Assembly: GCF_014137975.1 (NCBI RefSeq) | Contig: NZ_JACGWZ010000005.1 | Location: 62,001-126,000 of the forward strand | Source: Halosaccharopolyspora lacisalsi | GTDB lineage: Bacteria > Actinomycetota > Actinomycetes > Mycobacteriales > Pseudonocardiaceae | Reading direction: 5' to 3' | DNA: 64,000 nucleotides | Part shown: in pieces, positions 27,801 through 35,760 of the stretch | Layout: the number at the start of each line of letters is the position of its first letter | Numbering within the stretch: position 1 is the first letter of the stretch | Program-made: the position numbers and the translations under genes | Notes under the pieces: model-generated | Told to the model about the DNA's origin: nothing | Seen by the model: only the letters and a program-made list of their open reading frames with translations | Database searches by the model: none

Positions 27801-28004
27801 GACATCACCGCCGCGGCCGCGGTCCACACCACCATCAGGGGAGGCCGGGTGTACACCGGCGAACAGCTCCTGCACCCGTTCACCTCGCCCTCGGCGGACC
27901 GACCCGCGCACGTCCGGGGCGTTCACCGGGCCGAGCCCGAACGCGACCCGGCCCTGTGGTGGCACGAGCCCGAACGGGCGCGCCTCCTCTGCTGCGGGAC
28001 CTGA
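24822..28004 (+). CDS. Exported amidohydrolase with TolB/PD40-type beta-propeller repeats
   Basis: 1060 residues. A Tat-type signal (LSRRKVLQAGAGAVTCALA) is followed by two blocks of WD40-like PD40 repeats (residues ~90-330 and ~360-560). Each block repeats WSPDGRRLVF- or FSPDGRRVVY-type strands, as in TolB and tricorn proteins. The C-terminal ~350 residues are an amidohydrolase domain with IPGLIDAHNHWH, a probable Lys in YDLIKTYVRL, SHYLYPAADIGVDGMEHTG and AGTDAPLDD metal-ligand regions. Homologues occur in actinomycetes, but the substrate is unknown. Start is uncertain: ATG at 24822, 24831 and 24858 are possible. Confidence 0.8.
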   Translation: MTSMSSSRTDGDSMGTESARQPDQEAGSAAALSRRKVLQAGAGAVTCALASSGGTGSVLAEPRLGGSSGDESVGVRLTAGTNLCAAPAPEGSRVAFDVVNAIWVAGASGEPARRLTDQLQDATQPDWSPDGRRLVFQSYQDGRFHLWVIGVDGQGLRQLTEGGWDHREPRFSPDGRLIAFSSDRSNAGYQIFTLEVDTGRISRVTTAQQDVRTPSWSPDGSALIYLAGGAAIERVQLASGAVRRLVEEDPASTTLFGPSLAPDGTSVGYVHRTGSRSDLMVDQRTVTEGEDVFGFAPRWLSAGELLYTADGRIRRRRLDGGSDEVPFTARVPVRTERSYPRRRPGVRGNRVLGIAGPVCSRDGTRVAFRALNSVWVMVLGQEPRKLVDDGYFASDPDFSPDGRRVVYVSDRGGTADLWLRELDSGAEHRITDVEGAQLAPRFSPDGTRIAYQDQDGATWVAEPGSGRTRQVAPPLFQPGRPDWSPDGRVLVLAAVKPYSRRFREGTSQILRVELDSGALHYTEPLPFRSISTRGDDGPVWSPDGAHLAFSLESRAWVVPVDALGRFTGPPRRVTDELTDSLAWRDAEHLLFLNGGHLRSVHIGTGRTSTIPLRLRWSPARTEQHRAVHVGALWDGHANTLRRGVDIVLAHDRIAAVLPHRPGRPTLEAGELTAIPGLIDAHNHWHLRGRQWGDRQGRAWLAYGITTTRSPGDPAYQMQETREALASGARVGPRYYATGEAIDGSRVYYNFMRPTLSAQQLRLEMERASKLGYDLIKTYVRLPASLQREAVALAHELGVPLTSHYLYPAADIGVDGMEHTGATNRLGYSHTVSELGNAYQDVIDLFTTSGMSITPTLFSSAALYAFDRSLVEDRRTAALFPPWEYESLLAKVEQATGPEGEVWRAELANKVTMLLRIHRGGGFVIAGTDAPLDDVALSLHMNMRAMVRHGFTPHEALTVATRNPARWLGLGEELGHVRPGAYADLALVSGNPLNDITAAAAVHTTIRGGRVYTGEQLLHPFTSPSADRPAHVRGVHRAEPERDPALWWHEPERARLLCCGT

Positions 28005-28040
28005 CTCACGGTCTCTTGCCGGTGGGGCGCTCGACCAGCC

Positions 28041-28065
28041 CACCACGCACTGTCACAGTGGTGGA
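28041..28065. terminator. Hairpin between convergent genes
   Basis: CCACCAC (28041-28047) pairs with GTGGTGG (28059-28065), 37 bp after the amidohydrolase stop and just before the end of the opposing gene. Confidence 0.45.
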
Positions 28066-28069
28066 TTCG

Positions 28070-28432
28070 TTACTGACCGAACGTGTACCTGAGATTCGCG
28101 TTGACGAGTCGGTTCAGGCGCTTGCGCATGTGGCCGATCAGTGCGGCATCCGGTGCGGGGTGGTCGACCAGCAGCGTCCAGCACAGGTCCGTTCCGTACC
28201 CGTCGCGCTCGGCAGGCAGGTCGAAGCGCACCACCGCATCCGGTCGCTTGTTCCACAGCGACGACCGGACGACGAGTGCCGGCTCGTCCACTTCGACGAG
28301 GCGAGGACGCCGTTCGTCGTCGAGCAGCGTCAGCCACGGCCGCGCCGGATCACGGTCGGGATCGGTCAGCTCCTCGAAGACGACATGTGGTGGTGCTGGT
28401 TGGTTGCGCGTTCGACGACCCACTTCAACCAT
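28070..28432 (-). CDS. SRPBCC-like (polyketide cyclase/START fold) small protein
   Basis: 120 residues. The pattern VVFEELTDPDRDPARPWLTL ... RPRLVEVDEPALVVRSSLW ... DAVVRFDLP ... LCWTLLVDH ends with a long amphipathic helix (IGHMRKRLNRLVNANLRYTF), which fits the helix-grip fold of SRPBCC proteins. These bind hydrophobic ligands; no specific role can be given. It is 45 bp downstream of an SDR gene on the same strand and may be co-transcribed. Confidence 0.6.
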   Translation of the reverse strand: MVEVGRRTRNQPAPPHVVFEELTDPDRDPARPWLTLLDDERRPRLVEVDEPALVVRSSLWNKRPDAVVRFDLPAERDGYGTDLCWTLLVDHPAPDAALIGHMRKRLNRLVNANLRYTFGQ

Positions 28433-28477
28433 GCTCGCAAGCCTACGAGCAGGTGCCGCGCGTCCTCGTGGCCGGCT

Positions 28478-29269
28478 TCACCGCCCGGAGCGGGGCTTGG
28501 ACAACAGGCTGTGCGCGGCGGCCTTGACCTTGTCCGGTAGCACCGAGTTGGCGGCTCCCATCGCCTTGGTCGTCCCGGATCCCGCGACGATCTTCTGCCG
28601 ACCCGCCATGAGCGCCTCGAATCCCTGCTCGGCGACCTGCGCGGGGTCGTCCTTCGGCCCCTGGCCGATACGTGCGCTCTTCAGCCGAGCACGCCGGAAG
28701 AAGTTCGTCTCGGTCGGTCCGGGTTCCAGCGAGGTCACGGTGACCCGGGTCTCCCCGAGCTCGTCGGCCACCGCCTCGGCGAACGACTGGAGGAACGACT
28801 TCGACGCGTTGTAGACCGCCTGGTACGAGCCCGGCACCATCGACGCGATCGACGAGGTGATCAGCATTCTGCCCTCGTCACGGGCGACCATGTCGGTCAG
28901 CAGGCGCTTGGCCAGGTGCACGGTCGAGGTGACGTTGAGGTTGATGACCGCGAGCTCGTCGGCGAGGTCGTTGTCCACGAACGAGCCGCCCTGGCCCACG
29001 CCGGCGTTGAGCGCGGCGGCGTGTACCGGCCGTCCCGTCACGCCGATCGCGGCGTAGAGCTTTTCCACACCGTCGTAGTTGGTCAGATCCGCCTGCACGG
29101 GCGTGACCTCGGCTCCGGTCTCCCGGAGTTTCTCGGCGGCACCGTCCAGCCCCGTCTCCTCGGAGTTGATCAGCAGGTCGAAGTCGTTGTGCGCGAACTG
29201 CCTGGCCAGCTCGTAGCCGATGCCGCTGGAGGCGCCGGTGACCACGGCCAGTCGTTTGGTGTCTGCCAT
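28478..29269 (-). CDS. Short-chain dehydrogenase/reductase
   Basis: 263-residue classical SDR: TGASSGIGYELA cofactor motif at residues ~11-22, LNAGVGQ in place of NNAG at ~88, catalytic Ser in ITSSIASM and Tyr-Lys in YNASKSF. The long C-terminal extension and the VTSLEPGPTETNFF segment match the DltE-like SDR group of actinobacteria. ATG 29269 is the first in-frame start consistent with homologues. Substrate unknown. Confidence 0.82.
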   Translation of the reverse strand: MADTKRLAVVTGASSGIGYELARQFAHNDFDLLINSEETGLDGAAEKLRETGAEVTPVQADLTNYDGVEKLYAAIGVTGRPVHAAALNAGVGQGGSFVDNDLADELAVINLNVTSTVHLAKRLLTDMVARDEGRMLITSSIASMVPGSYQAVYNASKSFLQSFAEAVADELGETRVTVTSLEPGPTETNFFRRARLKSARIGQGPKDDPAQVAEQGFEALMAGRQKIVAGSGTTKAMGAANSVLPDKVKAAAHSLLSKPRSGR

Positions 29270-29465
29270 ACCAGCGGATACCCACCGCCGCGGCTCCGTA
29301 CTCCGGAGATCCGCGATCGGCGGCGCCGCGCTTGCCTCCGGGAAGCGTCCTCGGCGTACACGACGAGGTGGGGTACCCGAAAGGCCCGGATTTTCGGTTG
29401 AGCGACCGCGCCGCCCGTGACCGACGGTTGGTTTCATCGCGGCGGGACGTGGTTAGTCACTGGCC

Positions 29466-29909
29466 ATGCGAAGCAAGCTGCTGCACGAGGTCGACGGGTT
29501 GCGCACTTTCGTGGTCGTCATGGACAAGGGGGACGAGGCCGCGGCGGAGCTGGCGACGTTCGCGCGCGAGCAGGAGATCACGGGTGCCGGGTTGACGGCG
29601 GTGGGTGCCGCCAGCGAGGGCACCCTGGGTTACTTCGACCCTCAGGAGAAGGCTTACCAGGACATTCCGCTCGTCCGGCAGGCCGAGGTGCTTTCCTTCG
29701 TCGGGGACATCGCCGTGCGGGGAACGTCCCCGGCCCTGCACGCGCACGCGGTCTTCGGACTCCGGGACGGCTCGACGATAGGCGGGCACGTTCGGCGTCT
29801 GAGCGTGTGGCCGACGCTCGAGGTGATCGTCACCGAGACGCCGACGCATCTGACGAAGCGGGTGGACGAGGAGACCGGCCTGGCCCTGATCCGGCCGGAC
29901 GCGGAATGA
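29466..29909 (+). CDS. PPC/DUF296 domain protein
   Basis: 147 residues forming a single PPC (DUF296) domain: MDKGDEAAAELATFAREQEI, GAGLTAVGAASEGTLGYFD and HAHAVFGLRDGSTIGGHV, where the His residues line the trimer metal site. In plants the domain is joined to AT-hooks; bacterial versions are stand-alone and their role is unknown. It is monocistronic, with a strong hairpin downstream. Confidence 0.8.
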   Translation: MRSKLLHEVDGLRTFVVVMDKGDEAAAELATFAREQEITGAGLTAVGAASEGTLGYFDPQEKAYQDIPLVRQAEVLSFVGDIAVRGTSPALHAHAVFGLRDGSTIGGHVRRLSVWPTLEVIVTETPTHLTKRVDEETGLALIRPDAE

Positions 29910-29994
29910 GCTGCGGCCGGCCTCCTCGCCCCTGCGGGAGATCGTGAAGTCGAGTTCTGCGGCGATCGTCTTCGACGGGCTCGCTCGGGCCGGG

Positions 29995-30024
29995 CGGCCG
30001 GGGGCCGCCGGCGGCCCCCGGCCG
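29995..30024. terminator. 30-bp perfect palindrome between convergent genes
   Basis: CGGCCGGGGGCCGCC at 29995-30009 is followed directly by its exact reverse complement to 30024. It lies between the stops of the PPC gene (29909) and the WhiB gene (30041), so it can terminate both. Confidence 0.75.
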
Positions 30025-30040
30025 AGCTTCGTGGAGCGGG

Positions 30041-30319
30041 TCAGGCCGTGTGGGCCAGCAGGGAACGTCGTTCGCTTTCGCCGAGACCACCCCACACGCC
30101 GTAGGGTTCGTGGGTCTGCAGCGCGTGGTGGAGGCATGCGCGCTGTACCGGGCAGTGACCGCAGATGGCCTTGGCCGCGTTCTCGCGGCGTAGACGGGCT
30201 CCTCCGCGTTCGTGTTCGGGGTGGAAGAACACTGTGTCCCCGTACTCGCGGCAGGCGGCGTGCCGCTGCCAGTCCCAGTGCTCGGTGCGCGGCCACGGCA
30301 GACGGCGTGTGTCGGTCAC
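30041..30319 (-). CDS. WhiB-family iron-sulfur transcription factor
   Basis: 92 residues with the four Cys ligands of the [4Fe-4S] cluster at 23, 53, 56 and 62 (CxxC in CGHCPVQRAC) and the GVWGG turn at 74-78, followed by a basic C-terminal tail. The GTG at 30319 is preferred because GGAGGG lies six bases upstream; an ATG at 30337 precedes the ribosome site. WhiB proteins are specific to actinobacteria and bind sigma-A to alter expression. Which of the Wbl classes this is cannot be decided here. Confidence 0.93.
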   Translation of the reverse strand: MTDTRRLPWPRTEHWDWQRHAACREYGDTVFFHPEHERGGARLRRENAAKAICGHCPVQRACLHHALQTHEPYGVWGGLGESERRSLLAHTA

Positions 30320-30526
30320 GATCGTCCCTCCAAACAAGGCTCTTGATGAACCTTCGGTGTTCGTGTTAGTGCATTCCGTTGCCGGCAGGGTCGCCCGCAG
30401 GGGAGATCTCGAAACCCGACACCGCTGTGATCCGGCTCAACGAACGCGGTCCGGACGATCGGCAGGACTGCTTCGGAGCAGGCGGGGCCCGTTTGCGTGG
30501 TGGTCGTCGCGCGGCATCCTGGAGGT

Positions 30527-31480
30527 ATGAGTGCAACGAGCACGATGCGTGCCATGAGCCAGGATGTCCTCGGCGGCCCCGAGGTGCTGCACGAGGTGGA
30601 GGTCGAACGCCCGGATCCCGGGCCGAGCCAACTGCTGGTGCGGGTCCACGCCGCGGGGCTCAACCCGACGGACTGGAAGCACCGGGCCGAGGGAATGTTC
30701 CTCGGCAACCCCCCGTTCGTCCTCGGCTGGGACGTCTCGGGCGTCGTCGAGGCCATCGGCACCGGTGTCACCCTGTTCAAGCCGGGTGACGAGGTTTTCG
30801 GCATGCTGCCCTACCCCCACGGCGTGGGTTCGCACGCCGACTACGTCACCGGGCCCACCCGTGCCTTCGCGCGCAAGCCGTCCCGGGTGGACCACGTGCA
30901 GGCGGGGGCTGTTCCGCTGGCCGCGCTGACCGCGTGGCAGGCGCTGGTGGACACCGCCGACGTCCGAGCCGGCCAGCGGGTGCTGATCCACGCGGCGGCC
31001 GGCGGTGTCGGACACCTCGCGGTGCAGATCGCGAAGGCCCGTGGCGCGCACGTGATCGGAACCGCCAGCGCGGGTAAGCACGAGTTCCTGCGCGGCCTCG
31101 GCGCCGACGAGCTCGTCGACTACCGCGAGGTCGACTTCGGCGCGGCGGTCAGCGACGTCGACGTCGTGCTCGACACCATCGGCAGTGACGACTACCGGGC
31201 CCGGTCGCTGGGCGTCCTGCGTCGCGGTGGTCTGCTGGTGTCGATTCTGCCGATGGGCCGGGCCGAACTCTCCGCCGCGGCTGAGCGAGCCGGGAAGCGG
31301 GCCGAAGTGCTGCTCGTCGAAGCCGACCACGCGGGCATGAGCGCGGTCGCCGACCTCGTCGAGGAGGGCAAGCTGCGCGCCGAGATCGCCGGGACGTTCC
31401 CGCTGACCGAGGCGGCGAAGGCGCACGAGCAGGGCGAAACCGGTCACGTCACCGGCAAGCTGGTGCTCGAGGTCCAGTAG
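30527..31480 (+). CDS. NADP-dependent quinone oxidoreductase-like (zinc-free MDR) protein
   Basis: About 317 residues of the medium-chain dehydrogenase/reductase superfamily, zeta-crystallin/quinone oxidoreductase type: AGLNPTDWKHRAEG substrate entrance, GWDVSGVVEAIG, and the NADPH motif AAAGGVGHLAVQIAK. No zinc ligands are present. It should reduce quinones or enones with NADPH in the cytoplasm. The start is uncertain: GGAGG directly abuts the ATG at 30527, and a second ATG at 30545 matches the usual N-terminus of homologues. Confidence 0.82.
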   Translation: MSATSTMRAMSQDVLGGPEVLHEVEVERPDPGPSQLLVRVHAAGLNPTDWKHRAEGMFLGNPPFVLGWDVSGVVEAIGTGVTLFKPGDEVFGMLPYPHGVGSHADYVTGPTRAFARKPSRVDHVQAGAVPLAALTAWQALVDTADVRAGQRVLIHAAAGGVGHLAVQIAKARGAHVIGTASAGKHEFLRGLGADELVDYREVDFGAAVSDVDVVLDTIGSDDYRARSLGVLRRGGLLVSILPMGRAELSAAAERAGKRAEVLLVEADHAGMSAVADLVEEGKLRAEIAGTFPLTEAAKAHEQGETGHVTGKLVLEVQ

Positions 31481-31646
31481 TCCCGAACGCGCCACGAGGG
31501 CGTGGCTCAGCAGCGGACTTCGTCGGTGCCCTCAGGACGGACACGGCGTCCGCGGGCGTGACCGGATGCGGGGCGTGCGATGGCGGCGTTTGGCCGAACC
31601 CGCCCTCGGGCGGGGAGATGTGGACGGTCCCGCGCGAAGGAGAAGT

Positions 31647-32004
31647 ATGCCCAGGGCAGCCGTCGTGGTGCTGGCGGATACCGAGAGCCACGCCGACCTC
31701 GGGCGCGTGTTCAACGCCGTGATCGCGGCCAAAGGAGCTCAAGCAGGCCGGCGACGAGATCCGCATGATCTTCGACGGTGCGGGCACCAAGTGGCCGAGC
31801 GCGCTTTCCGGCTCCGACCATCCGGTGCACCAGCTGTACCAGCAGGTCGCCGACGTCATCTCCGGAGCGTGCGGATTCTGCGCGAAGGCCTTCGAAACCG
31901 AGCAGCACGTGCATGACGCGGGTGTCGGGACGATCGAGGAGCACGAGGGGCACCCGAGCTTTCGCAACCTGCTCGTCGAGGGTCACTCGGTGCTGACTTT
32001 CTGA
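31647..32004 (+). pseudogene. DsrE-like protein gene with one frameshift
   Basis: ATG 31647 has AAGGAG upstream and starts MPRAAVVVLADTESHADLGRVFNAVIAAK. The continuation KELKQAGDEIRMIFDGAGTKW ... CGFCAKAFETEQHV lies in the next frame and ends at 32004. The shift is at 31731-31733, where GCCAAAGGAG would need to read GCCAAGGAG. Joined, the product is about 119 residues and resembles DsrE/DsrF-like sulfur-relay proteins with a CGFC motif. Either a recent pseudogene or a sequencing error. Confidence 0.7.
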
Positions 32005-32244
32005 CGGGCCGTGACCGCGTCCATCGCCCGGTACCGACGCGCGCACGCTTGACACTTAAGCGGTTAACTGGTGAGCCGAATCCCGCTCGTTGTTCGGGTG
32101 CAGTGGGTCGATGCACGTCGTCGAAAGAGCGCTGCTACTCGGGCGGTCTCGGCGGGATCGAGTCAGGTGGGCGCTCGGCGGGGTTCGTGCCGGGGAAACA
32201 CGGCACCGAGCTCGTGAAGTGCGACACGTCCCCGGCGAGAGCCG

Positions 32245-32621
32245 TCATTCACGCGATTCGATCCATTTACGCACGTCGTGGCGGGTGAGCAGCAGTGCGA
32301 CGACGGGCAGGCGCAGCACGCCCGACACCAGTAGGGCAAGACCGGAAAACAACAGCGGAGCAAGGCCGAAAAGCAGCCTCGGGGCATGCCGGAAAAGCGC
32401 CAGCGCCACCATGACCGCGAGCAGCAGGACTCCCATCAACATGCCGTAGATTCGAGCCATCGCTGTGGCGTAAGGACCACCACGCCATATCCGAAACAGC
32501 CACGTGGTTATCCTCACCAACGGCGCAAGAATGAGAGCGCCGAGTATGGGAGAGCCGACGACAGCGGGGGGTCCGCGGTTTTGGTGTATATTTTTTCGAC
32601 GGAAAAGCCGCCGTCCAGCAT
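32245..32621 (-). pseudogene. Small membrane protein, probable frameshift near its start
   Basis: The C-terminal ~105 residues (frame ending with the TGA at 32245) are clearly membrane-type: SPILGALILAPLVRITTWLF, GMLMGVLLLAVMVALALF and LLFGLAPLLFSGLALLVSG, then a basic tail. That frame has no good start codon near its beginning. An ATG at 32621 opens another frame that would join it if one C were added to the run of six C (32566-32571, minus strand). Function unknown; start and intactness uncertain. Confidence 0.5.
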
Positions 32622-32627
32622 TTCCAG

Positions 32628-32890
32628 GTGAGGTGTCCGCTACCGCGACCCGGCGGCCCCGAGTTTTTCGCGGACTGGGGCAGGACCGCCAACGACGCGG
32701 CGGCGATGCTGCGCCCGGAAGCTGGCCGCAACCCGCATGACCAGGCATTGATCGAGCTGAGCGGGGAACTGCCCACCCAAGGCGAGGTCTTCCTGGGCCT
32801 CCTGCGACGTGCAGTCCCACCGCAGCGGACAAAAGCGGTTGCGGCACCCGGTCGACGAGTTCGCCCGGCGAGGATCCGGCTCTCCGGCCG
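32628..32890 (+). pseudogene. MmyB-like (XRE regulator C-terminal domain) remnant
   Basis: One frame shows FADWGRTANDAAAMLRPEAG and HDQALIELSGELPTQGE, the conserved core of the MmyB-like ligand-binding domain. The continuation WASCDVQSHRSGQKRLRHPV, the domain's next signature, is in a different frame from about 32790. The N-terminal helix-turn-helix half and the C-terminal end are missing. It is a decayed fragment of an actinobacterial MmyB-like regulator. Confidence 0.65.
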
Positions 32891-32900
32891 TGGTCGCCGA

Positions 32901-33356
32901 TCACCCCTCCCGGTTCAGCGGTCGCCAGTCGCCGTGCTGCTCCGTCACCACTCGGCGCGCCTCCCGCATGGTTTCTTCGGCGATCCAGCCCAGCGCCTCC
33001 TCGCACCGGACCAGCGGCTCGTTGTCCGGCCCACGAGCCAGCTCGTGACCCCTCAGCAGCCAGGCTTCCACGTTCGATCGCTGCTGGCGACGCCGCAGGT
33101 GCTCGTAGTCGTGGAGGCGCCGCGCGACCCACAGCCGCAGTGAACGGTCGCCCCACCACGGTTCGACGCGCAGGGGATTGGCGGACAACCCCGGCAGCTC
33201 CACCCCGGTCAGCGCGTCCCGACTCGTCGCTCCCGTGTCCCACTCCGGACCACGTGACCAGCGAACGTAGAGGTCGAGTCCGCTCTCGTCGTGCCGCACG
33301 ATCTCGGCGAGCCGGTCGAGATCGCCCACTACGGGAAGGTCGTTCGACGCCGTCAT
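32901..33356 (-). CDS. Conserved hypothetical protein, DUF6098-like
   Basis: 151 residues. The central YVRWSRGPEWD, SRDALTGVELPGLSANPL and WVARRLHDYEHLR segments match a conserved actinobacterial family I recall as DUF6098. No membrane segments or signal peptide are visible. Function unknown. It is convergent with no intact neighbour and faces the ChaB gene divergently. Confidence 0.65.
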   Translation of the reverse strand: MTASNDLPVVGDLDRLAEIVRHDESGLDLYVRWSRGPEWDTGATSRDALTGVELPGLSANPLRVEPWWGDRSLRLWVARRLHDYEHLRRRQQRSNVEAWLLRGHELARGPDNEPLVRCEEALGWIAEETMREARRVVTEQHGDWRPLNREG

Positions 33357-33507
33357 GGCAGTGGGCTACCCACAGCGGTCGGGATCCCATCGCGCCCTGC
33401 GCCCCGGCTCCCGATCGAGCAGCTCCCCTGGTCGTGTCACCGGCTTGTTTACTCCTCCGGGGCGCGGGGCAAGCACTCTGGGAGGCGAAGAGACGGAGGT
33501 GAGTGCT

Positions 33508-33909
33508 GTGCCCGCTCGTGAGGAATTGCCCTCGACCTTGCAGCGGTCCCCGAAGGAAGCTCAGGAAACGTGGCTGAAGACCCATGACAGCGCTGTACAG
33601 GAGTACGGGGAGGGCCAGCGGGCCCACCGGACCGCCTTCGCGGCGTTGAAGCACGATTTCGAGAAGGTGGGCGATCGCTGGAAGCCCAAGCCCGAGCGCG
33701 GCCCGTCGGACGAACAAGCACGCCGGGGAGCCGGCAAGCAGGACAAGCCCACCAGCGGTGGAGTGGACGCCCGGGCCAGCAAGCAGCATCTCTACGAGCG
33801 TGCCCGGGAGCTGGACGTGCCGGGGCGGTCCTCGATGAGCAAGGAGCAACTGGTCGAGGCGTTGCAGAAGAAGAGCGGGCAGCAGACCCGCCAGGCCAGG
33901 CAGCGATGA
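33508..33909 (+). CDS. ChaB domain protein with C-terminal Rho-N/SAP-like motif
   Basis: 133 residues. An N-terminal ChaB domain (LPSTLQRSPKEAQETWLKTH, then YGEGQRAHRTAFAALKHDFE) is followed by a charged linker and a C-terminal helix-turn-helix of Rho N-terminal type (ASKQHLYERARELDVPGRSS ... LVEALQK). GTG 33508 is chosen because GGAGG ends eight bases upstream. ChaB is a putative cation-transport regulator in E. coli, but in actinomycetes these small basic proteins are of unknown role, perhaps nucleic-acid binding. Confidence 0.8.
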   Translation: MPAREELPSTLQRSPKEAQETWLKTHDSAVQEYGEGQRAHRTAFAALKHDFEKVGDRWKPKPERGPSDEQARRGAGKQDKPTSGGVDARASKQHLYERARELDVPGRSSMSKEQLVEALQKKSGQQTRQARQR

Positions 33910-34188
33910 GCAGCGATCGGTGCCCGCGAGCGCAGTGGGGTGGCAGGCCTGAGCTCTCGTGCTCGCCACTTTCGGCGCCACATGTGCGGAACGGGTTTCC
34001 GGTGGCTCCTGCCTGCGGCATCATCGGGTGCCCGCTCAAGTGGGCACGCTCCGGTGTGGCTCGTCATCGGGGGCGTGCTGGTTCGAAGGGCGGGCGTCGG
34101 CAGGGCGCTGACCGTGTACTGCTCGGTGAGTATCGCTCGGCTTTCGAATGCGTAGGACTACGGATGCCCGTCCCAGGCCGCCGCTGGT

Positions 34189-34758
34189 GTGGTGGTGGCC
34201 ATGGGTTGTGACGTCGATGTGCGTTCCCGAGAGTCGCTCGTGCGGGCGGAGGGCGAAACCGCGCCGAGGCGCGGTAAGGCCCCGCGGCGTTCTTGTGACA
34301 CCGGAGCCCGGACGGCGGAGCGCGCGGGGGGAGGGACTCGACGTCGCGCCGAAGCGCCGGGCAGCTGGCTCGAGGACCGGATCGGGCCGATCACGGACGT
34401 TCGCGACCTTCTCGGACTGGGGCTGCTGGCCGTTGGCGGCGTGGGGATGGTCGTGCTGGAGTTGGCCGTGGCGGTCGGTGGGGGTTCCCGGCACCCGCTG
34501 GCGATCGTGCTGATCGGCGGGAGCGCCCTGTGCCTGCTCGGCGGGGGGCTGCGCCGGGCCGGCGAGACGAAGTGGTTCGTCGGCCTGCTGTGCTTCGCCG
34601 TCAACGCCGTGGGGGTCTACGCGTTCGACAGCGCCCTGTACGCGGGCGACGTCGCCAAGGCGTTGCTCCTGGTGCCGATGCTGTTGCTGTTCAGTGCTGG
34701 TGCGGTGCTCGTATTGGCCCTGAATGAACCCGACCAGCACGGCGATGGCGGGCGCTGA
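34189..34758 (+). CDS. Small integral membrane protein of unknown function
   Basis: About 189 residues: a polar, arginine-rich N-terminal 65 residues and then four hydrophobic segments (LLGLGLLAVGGVGMVVLELA, HPLAIVLIGGSALCLLGG, WFVGLLCFAVNAVGVY, ALLLVPMLLLFSAGAVLVLA). No family recognised. The start could be GTG 34189 or ATG 34201; the N-terminal region looks less conserved in composition. Confidence 0.55.
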   Translation: MVVAMGCDVDVRSRESLVRAEGETAPRRGKAPRRSCDTGARTAERAGGGTRRRAEAPGSWLEDRIGPITDVRDLLGLGLLAVGGVGMVVLELAVAVGGGSRHPLAIVLIGGSALCLLGGGLRRAGETKWFVGLLCFAVNAVGVYAFDSALYAGDVAKALLLVPMLLLFSAGAVLVLALNEPDQHGDGGR

Positions 34759-34855
34759 GTCCGCAGCCGAACGGAACCGTTCGAGTCGTGGCTGACCGGC
34801 CTGACCGACCACGGGACCGGGAGCAGTTTGATCCGGTGGTCGGTACGGGGCCTTA

Positions 34856-35554
34856 CTAGCCCAGAGGTGCTCCCGGGGTGACTTCTACGGTCTCCAAGGC
34901 GGGGTTGTCGAGAATTTTCCGGATGCAGTCCCGGCTGCCTCCGACGAATGTCGAGTCGTGACCGATGTCGGTGGCCACGCACCAGGAGCGCTCCGCGTTC
35001 CACCACAGGTTGACGGTCTGCCGTACGTCGGTGCACAGGGACCGTGCGGCGAGGTACACGGGGCCGCGCAAAGCTACGTGATTTCTGCCCATCGGGAGGT
35101 GTATGCGAGCCGACGTGCGTTTCCGGAGGTCGTCGAGGTAGGCGAAGCCCTCCCGCACGCCGAAGAAGCACTCCAGTGGTTTCGCCGTCTCGGCGGCGAG
35201 CGTGTCGATGAGCTGCCACGCCTCTTCGGCCGGCAGGGACCCCTCTTCAGGAGGAATGTCCCACAGGGGGTTGTCCTCGATCGGGTCGTTCAGTTCGCGG
35301 CCCGTGAGTGCATCGATGTTGCCCTGATCGTGCAGGCTGCGGTCGTAGTAGTGAGCCAGCTTGCTCCACGACACCGGGATGTCGGGCCCGTGCATGTGAG
35401 AGTGGTAGACCGGGTGAAGAACACGGACGTACCGGTCGAACACCTCGGGCAGCATCGGGCTGAGCCCTCCTGGCCCGATCCTGCTTTCGATCCATTCCCC
35501 CGGATTCTCGTTCTCGAGTATCTCGAATGACCGGTAGCGCCCGGTGACTGGCAT
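34856..35554 (-). CDS. Conserved actinobacterial hypothetical protein
   Basis: 232 residues without signal peptide or membrane segments. Visible motifs are RYVRVLHPVYHS near residue 42, DNPLWDIPPEEGSLPAEEAW near 93-112, LECFFGVREGFAYL near 130 and WWNAERSWCVATDIGHDSTF near 185-204. It matches a family of unknown function that I know only as a hypothetical in actinomycetes. A truncated relative lies at 23168-23437. Several Trp and His residues are conserved, but no catalytic motif is recognised. Confidence 0.6.
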   Translation of the reverse strand: MPVTGRYRSFEILENENPGEWIESRIGPGGLSPMLPEVFDRYVRVLHPVYHSHMHGPDIPVSWSKLAHYYDRSLHDQGNIDALTGRELNDPIEDNPLWDIPPEEGSLPAEEAWQLIDTLAAETAKPLECFFGVREGFAYLDDLRKRTSARIHLPMGRNHVALRGPVYLAARSLCTDVRQTVNLWWNAERSWCVATDIGHDSTFVGGSRDCIRKILDNPALETVEVTPGAPLG

Positions 35555-35653
35555 CCGTCCAGGTTGTCCCGGCGTGTGTTGCTCGGTCGATCCGTACGGA
35601 GATGCGGGTGCCGTGGCGCTTCGGAGGATCCCGCCGCGGCACCCGGTGCGGAT

Positions 35654-35675
35654 TTTCGACGGAATCCCGTCGAAA
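35654..35675. promoter_or_regulatory. Short perfect hairpin between two minus-strand genes
   Basis: TTTCGACGG (35654-35662) pairs with CCGTCGAAA (35667-35675) around four bases. It lies about 85 bp past the end of the NLP-like gene and upstream of the hypothetical gene, so it may be the terminator of the former or an operator. Confidence 0.4.
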
Positions 35676-35760
35676 CTCCTACCGTGATCGTTCCACTGGC
35701 TCCCGGGACGGCCTACCCGGCGTCAACGGCTCCGACAGCGTTCCCGGATCGTCCGTGAGC

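Noticed and set aside
32245..33981. A 578-codon minus-strand open frame read as one protein
   Set aside because: Its upstream two thirds are antisense to the ChaB gene and to the MmyB fragment and are out of frame with the DUF6098-like gene; only the last ~105 codons look like a protein.
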